From positions 1 through 64,000 of the forward strand of contig NZ_JAIVFN010000008.1 of assembly GCF_030015065.1 (NCBI RefSeq): DNA of 64,000 nucleotides, in the 5' to 3' direction. The position numbers and the translations under genes were made by a program. The stretch comes from Xanthobacter autotrophicus. Its GTDB lineage: Bacteria; Pseudomonadota; Alphaproteobacteria; Rhizobiales; Xanthobacteraceae. Under the pieces are notes generated by a model, which worked only from the letters and a program-made list of their open reading frames with translations, searched no databases and was not told the origin of the DNA. This document shows, in pieces, positions 17,741 through 28,500 of the stretch. Numbering within the stretch: position 1 is the first letter of the stretch; each line of letters begins with the position of its first letter.

Positions 17741-19240
17741 ATGACACTTGAGAGGTCCATGGAAATGTGTGTGGGGGGAGAGGAGGCGCGCCCATCGCTC
17801 CGCGAGGCCATCGGGGAGCGCGTGCGCGCCCTGGCCCTGGAATCGGGCGCCCGTCCTGCCGATCACGGCTTCGGCTTCATGTTTCCCGCCCTCACCGGAC
17901 CGGCCCATCGCCTGGCGCCGGAGCCGGGCACGCTGAAGGCCCTCACCCGCCTTGCCGCGTCCATGGCCGAGCCCCCGGGCGCCCTGCCGCCGCCGCGCAC
18001 CCGCTCGGCGGGCGACAGCGACCTGCCGGCCGCCTATACCTATCTCGTCGAGTTCCTGCGCAATGATCTGGTATGGGAACGCCGCGCGCCGGACGAGGAG
18101 CGCCCGGGGCCGGAGGCCTTCGCGCCGCTGCCGTCGCTTTCGGGGCTGCTGAACCGGCGCTCGGGCGGGCTCGACCTCGACAGCGTCTATGACGCCCCGC
18201 GGGACCCCGAGACGGTGCGCCGCATGCTGGTCGGCCCGCTGTCGCCGAAGCCCCAGGGCTGCCCCCATGCCCGCCCGCCACGCGCCGGGGAGCGCAACGA
18301 CCTGCCGCGGCACCCCCGCAGCCCGGAGCCCGGCCGCGACCGCGCGCCCCGCATGAGCGATCCCCGCAATGACGAGCACCTGATCCTCGGCCAGATGCAC
18401 GTCGCCTTCCTGAAGGCGCACAATGCCCTCATCGCCTCCGGCCTGTCGTTCGAGGCGGCCCGGCGCGCGCTCCGGCGGCGCTTCCAGTGGATGGTGCTGT
18501 TCGACCTCCTGCCCAAGCTGGTGGCGCCGGACGTTCTCGAAGATGTGATGGACGAGAGCCCGCGCCTGTGGCGCGTGGAGCGGCCCGCCGCGCTGTTCAT
18601 GCCGGTGGAGCTGTCCGCCGCCGCGCTGGTGCTGGCGCCGGTCATGCGCCGCGCCAGCTACGACTACAACGGCAATTTCCGCAACATCGAGCGCAGCGCG
18701 CTGGCGACGCGCAGCGTGCTGGCGGGCGGGCGCGACGGGCCGGACACCCTGCCGGAGCACCACGTGATCGCCTGGGACGGCTTCCTGCCGCTGGCCGCCG
18801 ATGCCCCGCAGCGGGCGCGGCGGCTCGACACCCACATCGCCGGCGCGCCCGAGAGCGCGGAGGCGGTGGCGTCCCATCACCTGCTGCGCGGCTTCCGCCT
18901 CGGCCTGCCGACCGGGCAGGCGGTGGCGCGGCATCTCGGCCTGCGTCCGCTCCGGGACGACACCCTGCTCGCCGCCCTGCCCGACCACCAGCGCGTCGCC
19001 GCCCTGCCCTTCTGCGAGGCGACGCCCCTGTGGTTCTACATCCTCGCCGAGGCCGGCGATCCGGACGGGCCTGCCGGACGGCATCTCGGCCCGGTGGGCA
19101 GCCGCATCGTGGCGGAGGCGCTGTGGACCCTCGCGCTCCACTCGGATGCCTCCATCCTGGCCCCGGGCACCCTGCCCGACTTCGCGCGCTTCTCCCTGAG
19201 CGACCTGGTCCTTCTCGCCGGCGAGGAAGACGCCCGCTGA
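17741..19240 (+). CDS. Animal-heme-peroxidase-fold protein lacking both heme histidines
   Basis: About 499 residues. Family landmarks are clear: DPRNDEHLILGQMHVAFLKA near residue 207, FQWMVLFDLLPKLV, FMPVELSAAA, GLPTGQAVARHLG, ETPLWFYILAE-like ATPLWFYILAE, and LGPVGSRIVAEAL. The distal motif, usually TYLGQFIDHDLT, reads TYLVEFLRNDLV, with N108 in place of the distal His. The proximal motif, usually AYRFGHSMVRPSY, reads ALVLAPVMRRASY, with P300 in place of the proximal His. It is therefore probably not a functional peroxidase in the usual sense. The start is uncertain (17699, 17741 or 17759). It is co-oriented with the polyketide synthase 263 bp downstream. Confidence 0.8.
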   Translation: MTLERSMEMCVGGEEARPSLREAIGERVRALALESGARPADHGFGFMFPALTGPAHRLAPEPGTLKALTRLAASMAEPPGALPPPRTRSAGDSDLPAAYTYLVEFLRNDLVWERRAPDEERPGPEAFAPLPSLSGLLNRRSGGLDLDSVYDAPRDPETVRRMLVGPLSPKPQGCPHARPPRAGERNDLPRHPRSPEPGRDRAPRMSDPRNDEHLILGQMHVAFLKAHNALIASGLSFEAARRALRRRFQWMVLFDLLPKLVAPDVLEDVMDESPRLWRVERPAALFMPVELSAAALVLAPVMRRASYDYNGNFRNIERSALATRSVLAGGRDGPDTLPEHHVIAWDGFLPLAADAPQRARRLDTHIAGAPESAEAVASHHLLRGFRLGLPTGQAVARHLGLRPLRDDTLLAALPDHQRVAALPFCEATPLWFYILAEAGDPDGPAGRHLGPVGSRIVAEALWTLALHSDASILAPGTLPDFARFSLSDLVLLAGEEDAR

Positions 19241-19503
19241 GAGGCGAACGGCCTGGCCGCGCGGTGCCAACCATGAGATGCAACGCAGCACGAGCCAGGC
19301 CGTATCCGGCCGCATCTGTCGGAAAACCTACATTTCCGAAGAGATGAAAAGCGCAAGCATAGATCGGTACAATAGTGCCTCTAACACCATAACGTACCGA
19401 CGTTTACTGTCATTTTTCGCAGAGTCGGAAGAAATCAGGTGACAGATCCGCGACTCTCCGCATAGGTTGCGGTGCGGCAATCTTGCGGAAGAGGGCGCTT
19501 CCC
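19241..19503. promoter_or_regulatory. Promoter region of the polyketide synthase
   Basis: Distinctly AT-richer than the surroundings (19325-19435). It contains CGGTAC and GTACCG as an inverted pair (about 19364-19401). A purine-rich AAGAGGG precedes the ATG at 19504. No terminator is evident after the upstream gene, so read-through is possible. Confidence 0.4.
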
Positions 19504-22500
19504 ATGGATAGCTTGGATCTTCTGGACGGCGAGGCACGGGCGGTCGGAAACGGCCTTGGTGGGGAACCCGAAGCTGTCGCAGTCATCGGAATCGGCTGTC
19601 GTTTTCCAGGTGGTATCGCGAGTGCGGAAGGCTATTGGTCCTTCCTTCTCGGCAAGCGTTGCGGCATCCGGGAGATACCCGCGGATCGCTGGAACGTTTA
19701 CAATTATTATGACCCAGACCCCGAAAGTGCCGGGCGCTCCTATTCCAAGTGGGGCGGATTCTTGTCCGGGGACGTCTTCAACTTCGATCCCGCCTTCTTC
19801 GACATGGCCCCGCGCGAGGTCATGTCCATGGATCCCCAGCAGCGTCTGCTGCTGCAGGTGGCCTACGAGGCCATCGAGGATTCGGGCGTACCCCTGCGTG
19901 CGCTGCAACGCCAGCGCACCGGCGTCTTCGTCGGCATCTCCACCTCGGACTTCAGCTACAGCCAGCGCTACCGGCGCGTCGCCACCGACATCTTCGCCGG
20001 CACCGGCTCGGCCTATTCCATTGCGGCCAACCGCATCTCGCACCGGCTTGACCTGAAGGGGCCGAGCATGGCGCTCGACACCGCCTGCTCGTCGGCCCTG
20101 GTGGCGGTGGACCAGGCCGTGCGCCACCTCGCCATGGGCACCTGCGACGTGGCCATGGCCGGCGGCGTCAACATGATGCTGGACCCCGGCCCGTTCGTCG
20201 CCTTCTCCAGCGCCAACATGCTGTCGGCCACGGGCCGGATCTACACCTTCGACGCCCGCGCCGACGGCTTCGTGCGCGGCGAGGGCTGCGGCCTCGTGAT
20301 GCTGAAGCCGCTCGCCCGCGCGGTCGCGGACGGCGATCGCATCTATGCGGTGATCCGCGGCTCGGCCGTGAACCAGGACGGGCGCACCCCGACCCTCACC
20401 GCCCCGAGCGACGCGGCCCAGACCGCCATGCTGGAAAGCCTGGTGGCCCAGACCGCCATGGACCCCGAGGACGTGGGCTATGTGGAGGCGCACGGCACCG
20501 GCACGCCGGTGGGCGACCCCATCGAGGCCAGCGCCATCGGCCGCGTGTTCGGCGCCGGCCGTGTTGACCGCCCGGTGCTGGTGGGCTCCTTCAAGCCCAA
20601 TCTCGGCCATCTGGAATCCGCTTCCGGCATCGCCGGGCTGATCAAGATCGTGCTGTCCACCCATCACGGCATCGTGCCGCCGAACCTCAATTTCGAGCGG
20701 CCGAACCCGACCATTCCGTTCGACGCGCTCGGCCTCTCCGTGCCGGTGGAAGCCACCCCCTATGCCGGCGAGCACGATGTGCGCCTCGCGGTGGTGAACT
20801 CGTTCGGCTTCGGCGGCACCAACGCCTCGGTGGCGGTGGAGAGCTGGCGCGGCGGCAAGCGCACCCGCGCGGAGAAGCGGGCCCGGCCGGCGCCGTCCGA
20901 CGGGCCGGTGTTCATCCCGCTGTCGGCCAATGGCAAGGCCGGCCTCGCCTTGTGGGCGGAGGAGCTGGCCGACGCGGTGGACGAGGGCGGACCCCTCGGC
21001 GCCGTGCCCTACGAGACCCTGTCGACAGCGCTCCGGACCGGCCGCGACCATCTCACCGAACGGGCCGCGATCCTCGCCGACACCGAGGCGCAGGACCTTC
21101 CGCTCAAGCTGCGCACCCTCGCGCTCGGCGCCGACGCGCCGGCCAACGAGGCCATCGCGCCCTACATCATCACCGGCCGCGCCAGGCCGCGGCGCCTCGC
21201 CTTCACCTTCTCGGGCCAGGGCGGCCAGTGGTGGGCCATGGCCCGCAAGCTGCTCACCGAGGACAAGACCTACCGCGCCTTCGTCGACACCTTCGACGAG
21301 GCGCTGAAGCCCCATACCGGCTGGTCGGTGATCGAGGAGATCACCCGCGACGAGGCCACCACCCGCATCAACGACGCGGACGTGACCCAGGCCGCCATCT
21401 TCACCAACCAGGTGGGCCTCTACCACATGTGGCGCGAGCGCGGGCTCACGCCGGAACTGCTGGTGGGCCACAGCTTCGGCGAGGTGGCGGCGACCCATAT
21501 CGCCGGCTGCATCGACCTCGATACCTGCGCCCGGATCATCTATCACCGCGGCCTCATCCCCCACCAGAGCACCCGGCGCGGCGCCATGGCCACGCTGGGT
21601 ATCACCTACGACCAGCTCGCGCCCCTGCTGCCCGGCGACGGCAGCGTGGTGGTCGCCGCCTTCAACGGCCCCACGGCCCAGACCATCTCCGGCATGGAAG
21701 CGCCGGTGGTGGCGCTGCTCGAAGAGGTCAAGCGGCTCTATCCGGACGTCACCGCCCGCCGCCTCACCATGGACTTCGGCTGGCATTCGCCCCATCTCGA
21801 CGATTGCGAGGCCTATTTCCGCGAAGGCCTCGGCGAGATTTCCTGGAAGCCGCCGTCCTTCCCCATCGTCTCCACCGTCACCGGCGTGCTGGAGACCTGC
21901 TTCGACACCGAATACTGGTGGCAGAACCTGCGCCAGCCGGTGAACTACAAGAAGGCCATCGACTTCTGCCTTGATCTCGGCATCGACGCCTTCCTCGAGC
22001 TCGGCCCGCACCGCACCGTCACGCCGCTGATCCACGGCATCGCCCAGGAGCGCAACGCCTCCGTGGTGGCCGTGTCCTCGCTGGAGCGGCAGGGTGACGA
22101 CCGCCTCGTGATGGCCCGCTCCATGGCGGGCCTTTACGTGAACGGCGTGGCCTTCGACTGGAGCGAGACCGAAGCCGGCGCCGAGGAGCACGCCAAGGAG
22201 CATCTGGCCCTGCCCCGCAGGCCGTGGGTCAACGAGCGCCTGGTGCAGATGCCGCTGGAGGCGCGGCAGTTCCTGTTCGAAGGCAATCGCCACCCCCTGC
22301 TCGGCTGGCGCGAGACCGGGCCGGAGCCGGCCTGGACCAACGAGATTACCCTCAAGAGCCTGAAATATCTCGCCGACCACCGGCCGGGCGGGGACTGCCT
22401 GTTCCCCACCGTCGGTTATGTGGAGATGATGGCCGGCGCCCTGCGCGAGCTGTTCGGCGAGGCGCCGGTGGAGCTGCGCGACTTCCGCATCTACGACGCC

Positions 22501-25500
22501 CTGTCCATCAGCGGCGACGATGCGGTGCTGATCCGCACCTCCTATGATCCCGTCACCTGCCGGCTGCGCATCTCCTCCATGAAGCGCGACACCGACGAGG
22601 ACTGGCGGCTGCGCGTGGAGGCCTATGGCTGGCAGCACGCCTTCACCCTGCCCCCCGCCCGCTTCGACCCCGCCATCTTCCAGGGCAGGCCCGCCATCGA
22701 GCGCGAGGACTTCTATCGCCTCACCTCGCGCCACGGGCTGGATTACGGCCCCACCTTCCAGGCGGTGGACGCCCTGTGGCTCGCGGGGCCGCGGCATGCG
22801 GTGGCGCGCCTGTCGAGCACGGAAGCGGCCAGGCGCGACGGCTTCATTGCCTTCCCCGGCCTGTTCGACAGCGTGCTCCAGTCCGGCCTCGTGGTGGAAG
22901 ACGTGGAGCTGGGCCTGTGGGTCCCCGGCGAGCCGCTGCCCGAGGAGGACAGCGTCGCCGGCCAGTACAAGCTCATGCTGCCCGTGGGCATCCGCAAGGT
23001 GATGGTGGCCGGCCCCCTGCCGCCGGAAGTCATCTGCGAATTCTTCACTGATCCCGCCGACGACACCGGCATCTACCGCGTCTACGCGCTGGACGGCACG
23101 CCGCTGATCGCGGTGGAGAACCTCAAGGTCAAGACCCTCGGCGCCCTGAAGGCGAACGCCACGGACGGCGGATCCGTGGTGATCGAGGAGACGTTCGAGG
23201 CGGCGGCGGCGAAGCCCGACACCCCGGCGCGGCTCGGCCGCTGGCTGGTTCTGTCGGGCGATCCGGCGGCGACGGAGCCGCTGGCCAGCGCGCTCGTGGC
23301 GTCGGGCGCCACCGTGGAGACGCTGGCGCCGGACATCTTCACCGCCATGCAGGCGGAGGACGCCACCCGGTTGATCGAGCAGCGGCTCGCCGCGCCCGAA
23401 GGCCTTGCCGGCATCGTCTATGCCGCCACCGCCGGGGTCGAACTCGGCCCGGAGGCGGAGCTGTCCACCGATCGCCTGGTGGCGGCGGTGGAGGAGGCCT
23501 CGTTCGGCCTCGTCACGGTAGGCCAGGTGATGGACCGCCTGCGCACCGCCGCCCACCGGCCGGCGGTGGTGGTGATCGGCCGCGCCAGCCGCGCCATCCC
23601 CGGCGACGCGCCGATGGCCACCGAAGGCCTCGCGGATTCCGCGCTGCTCGGCCTGTCGCGGACGCTGGCCAACGAATGCCCGGAATTCGCCGTCCGCCAT
23701 GTGGACGCGGACGCCGCCGCCTTCAGCGAGGGCATGGCCCTCGCCCAGGCGGTGCTGGAGGACAGCGACGAGGCGGAGATCATCCTGCGCGGGACGGAAC
23801 GCACCGTGCCGCGCCTCAGGCAGGGTCCGCTCGGCGGCCTCGCGCCGCTCCGCCGCACCATCGCCAAGGACAGGGACGAGGCCAATTTCTCGGTCACCAT
23901 GACCAGCCCCGGCCTCATCGACAACGTGGTGCTGCGCGAGTGCCCGTACCCGACCCCGAAGGCGGGCGAGGCGGTGGTGGAAGTGGCCGCCGTGGGCCTC
24001 AATTTCCGCGACATCATGGCCGCCACCGGCATCCTGCCCGACGAGGCCGAGGGCGAGGGCGCCTGGTGGCGCAATCTCGGCCTCGAATTCGCCGGTACCG
24101 TGCGCGCGGCCGGCGAGGGCGTCACCGGCTTCAAGCCGGGCGACCGGGTGATGGGCATGGGCAAGGGCTTCCTGCGCCGGTTCGCCGCCGCCGATGCCCG
24201 CTTCCTCATGCACGTGCCCGACGACGTGGCGCTGGAAGACGCCGCGACCCTGCCGGCCGCCTTCATGACCGCCCATTATTCGCTGGTGGACATTGGCCGC
24301 CTCGAGGCCGACGAGAAGGTGCTGGTGCATCTCGCCACCGGCGGCGTGGGCCTCGCGGCCATCCAGGTGGCGCGCGACATCGGCTCCGAAATCCTCGCCT
24401 CGGCGGGCTCGGACGCCAAGCGCTCCTTCCTGCGCGACCTCGGCATCGAGCACGTGATGAACTCGCGCAGCCTCGAATTTGCCGAGGGGGTGCGGGCCGC
24501 CACCGGCGGGCGGGGCGTGGACGTCGTGCTGAACGCCCTGTCGGGCGCCGGCATCGACAAGGGCCTCGAATGCCTCGCGCCCTTCGGCCGCTTCGTGGAG
24601 ATCGGCAAGCGCGACCTCGCCCAGGACAAGCCCATCGGGCTGAAGTCGCTCTATTACAACAATACCTATGCGGTGATTGATCTCTCCACCATTGCCGACG
24701 AGCGCCCGGCGCGCCTGTCGTCGCTGCTGCGGGCAGTGGAAGCAAAGGTGGCGCAGGGCCTTTACCGCCCCATCGTCGCCACCCGCTTCCCGGTGTCCCG
24801 GGCGGCGGAGGCCATGCGCATGTTCTCCAAGGCGCAGCACATCGGCAAGGTGGTGCTCACCTTCGACGAGCCCGCCATCGAGGTGGAGGTCGATCTCTCC
24901 CAGCCCATGCGCTTCTCGGGCGAGGCAAGCTATCTCGTCACCGGCGGCCTGCGCGGCTTCGGCGTGGCGGTGGCGGACTTCCTCAGCCGCCAGGGCGCCG
25001 GCCGCCTCCTGCTGTGCGGCCGCAACGGCACCCCGGATGCCGAGTCCGAGCCGGTCATCGCCGCCATCGCGGCGCGGGGGACGCAGGTGGTTCCCGTCGC
25101 CCTCGATGTCACCGATCCGGATGCCGTGGACGCGCTGATCGCCGCCCACGCCAGGTCCGACAAGCCGCTCAAGGGCATCGTCCACGGCGCGGCGGTGATC
25201 CAGGACGGCTTCCTCAGCCAGCTCGACGCCGGCCAGATCTCCCGTGTCATCCGCCCCAAGGCGGGCGGCGCCTGGAGCCTCCACCGCGCGGTGACCAAAC
25301 ACGGCGCCGACCTCGACTTCTTCGTCAGCTTCTCCTCGCTGGCGCAGGTCATCGGCAGCCCCGGCCAGGCCAACTACACGGCGGCCAATTCGGTGCTCAA
25401 CGGCATGGGCTCCTACCGCAGGGGACGCGGCCTCGCCGGCTCGGCGGCGGCCTGGGGCTCCATCGCCGGTTCGGGCTTCGTGGCGCGCTCCGAGGCACTC

Positions 25501-28500
25501 GGCAATTATCTGGAGAGCATCGGCATGAAGCCGGTGCCGGACACGGAGGCCGCCGCCTCGCTCGGCACGCTGCTGCGCGCCGCGGACGAGAATCTCGGCT
25601 TCGCCCGGGCCGACTGGGCCGCCATCTCGCGGGCCCTGGCGCGCACCGCCGGGACCGCCCGCGTCAAGCCGCTGCTGGCCCAGCGCACGGGTGGCCGCTC
25701 GCGCATCCAGGCCGAGTTGCTCGCCGCCCCGCGCGAGGCGTGGGACGGCATGCTGGCGGACCTCATCCGCGGCGAGGTGGCCAAGGTGCTCAAGGTGTCG
25801 CCCAACGACATCCCAGCCGACCGCCGGCTGTCAGAACTCGGCCTCGACTCCCTGTCCTCGTTCGAACTGAAGAACCGCATCGAGGCCCATGTGGATGTGA
25901 ACATCCCCGTGGCCAAATTCCTGCAGACGCCCACCGTCACCGGCCTGTCCGGCGTGGTGGCCGCCACCTTCGAGGCTACCCAGAAGGCTCGCGCCGCCAG
26001 CGCCGCAGCGCTCGCCAGCGGCGACGGCAGCGCCGGCGGAACGGCGGGCGGACCGGTGTTCCGCCCGCTGGTGCGGCAGGAGACGCTGCTCGCCCTCGGC
26101 GCGAAGCCCATGACCTCCCCGGTCGCCCGGGCGGCCCTGGAAGTGGCGGCCTCGCGCCCCGTCGATCCCGCGCTCGGTTTCGAGACGCTGGCGCAGGCGC
26201 TCGCCGCCCTCGCCCTGGCCGAGGATGCCTTGAGGCTCACCGCCACGGCCGCGCGCGAGATCGTGGTGGGCGAGGCCCCCGACCTCGAATGGGTCACCGA
26301 CCCCTCGGGCCTTGCCCCGATCAGCCAGCCGGGGCCGCTGTGGCGCTTCGGCGTCTCCAAGGCGGCGGATGGCGCGCTCACCCTCCATGCGCGGGCCCAC
26401 CGTGCGGCGGCGGACGCGCTCTCGCCCCATCTCGCCCTCGCCGCCCTCGTGGCCGCGGCCACGTCGGCCCCCGCGCCCGACACGCCCTTCACCGCCTTCG
26501 CGGCGATGGAACGGCCAGCCGAGGGCTCGGTGGTGCAGGCCGGGCACATGGCCTTCTGGAAGGAAGTGCTACGCACCCCGCCGGCGGCCCTGCCGACCCC
26601 CGGCCGCACCCTGGCGCCGGCCCCGGCCGGCTTCGGCCTCAACCGCGGGCCGGTGGGCCATTTCGACGCCACGCTGGCCCTCCCCGGCTTCGGTGCTTTG
26701 TCCGCGCCGGACCAGGAGGTGCTTCTCCTCGCCGCGCTGGGCCGTGCCCTCGTCGCCGGCACCCACCTCGACCGGGTGGTGGTGGAATGCCACGACCCGG
26801 CCCGGCGCGACGCCCCCGCCGGCCTGATCGGACCGGTGGCGAGCGCCGTCCCGGTGCTGCTCGACCAGCTCGACGCCACCGCCGACCGGCTGCTGCGACG
26901 GGCGCGCCAGCGCCTCGTGGCGGCGCGCAACCACCGCGCGCTTGATACGGCGGCGGTGGAAGCCCTGCTGGCGGAACGCCTCAACACCGCCGGCGCGGCG
27001 CTGCGCCAGGTGGGCTTCTCCTACCTCGATGCCGACGGCGCGGCGCGGGCTGCCGCGCTCGGCATCACCGCCCCGCTGGCGACGTTCAGCGACCCGTTCA
27101 ACGAGCTGCGGCTCGATGCGGTGGCGGACGGCGGCGGCCTGACCCTGAGGCTCGCCCTCGACACCGCCGCGTTCCCGATGGAGACCGGGCGCGCCCTCCT
27201 CGCGGACTTCGCCGCCGCGGTGTCCGCGCTCGCCGGCACCCCGGCGACGATCGGCACCCCCACGTGGCACGGCGCCACCGGAACGGTGCGCCGCGCGGCG
27301 GCCGCGCCACCGACCCCGGCGGCCGACGTCCCGGCTCCCGCGGTGACGGGCCTGACCCCCTCGGGCGAGCGGCCGGTGCCGCTCTCCGTCAAGCAGCACA
27401 ACGTGCTGCGCTCCCTGATGAAGCCGGGGACCAACCACGCCTACCGGGTGTTCTGGTCCATCGGCCGCGCCTTCCGCATCGCGCCCCGCGCCGACATCGA
27501 CCGCCTGCGCCGGGCCCTCAAGCTGGTGGAGGAGCGGCAGGAATCGCTGCGCACCCGCTTCGTGGCCGGCGATGACGGGCAGCCCCGCGCCCTCATCCTG
27601 CCGTGCGGCGAGCCGCCCCTGGTGGTGGAGGAGATGCCCGGCGCCGATACGGCGGCCGTGCAGGCGCGCCTGTCCGCCCTGCTCGATGCCCCGCTCGATC
27701 CCTTCACGGAGGCGCCCTACCGCGTCACCGTGCTGCGCGGCGGCGAAGACGGCGACGTGGTGGTGGCGCAGGGCCATCACCTCATCTTCGACGGCTGGGC
27801 GCTCGGCGTGTTCGTGGAGGAGGTGTTCCAGGCCTTCCTGGGCATTCCGCTGCCACCCCCCGAAATCACCGTCGAGCAATATGTCAACGAGTTCGACCGG
27901 GCGACGGACCCCGTCTTCATGGCCGAGCGCGAGGCCTATGTGCGCGAGCTGTACGGGGCCAACCCGCCGCCTCTGCCGAATTTCGGCCGCAAGGCGAAGG
28001 GCCTCGTGCCCAACCTCGACCGCACCCAGGCGGGTCCGGGCGGCGAGATCTTCGCCTTCCTGAACGCCGCCGGGCAGGAACGGGTGCAGGCCCGTGCCCG
28101 CCGGATCGGCATCACCGAGACCTCGCTCCTCAATGCGGCCGTCGCCCAGGCCGTCGCCGTGCGCGGCGGCGTGGAGGACGTGATCCTCAACATCCCGGCG
28201 GCCATGCGGACCGACCGCCGGCTCACCAACTTCGTGGGCTGGGTGCACGGCTCGACCCTGCTGCGCGCCCCCGGCGGGGCCGTGGCCGACCTCGACGCGC
28301 TCGGCGTGTCGCTGTCGGAGCAGCTCAACCGGGCCCTGGTCTACACTCCGTTCGAGTTCTGCTTCCTCGACGGCGACCTGCACGACGACCTGGTGGCCCG
28401 GGGCTCCTACCTCGCGCTCTTCGTCAGCGGCATGCAGACGCCGGACCGCTTCGCCCGGGGGGCCACCACCTCCGCGCTCCAGCGGCAGGGCAAGACCGAG

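Noticed and set aside
17741-19240. Calling the peroxidase-fold protein an active peroxidase or cyclooxygenase
   Set aside because: Both histidines expected at the heme are replaced (Asn108 and Pro300).
19435-25302. Very long open frame on the minus strand opposite the polyketide synthase
   Set aside because: It is an antisense shadow produced by GC-rich codon use of the synthase. Its translation is His/Gly/Arg/Val-rich without any domain, while the plus strand shows complete catalytic motifs.
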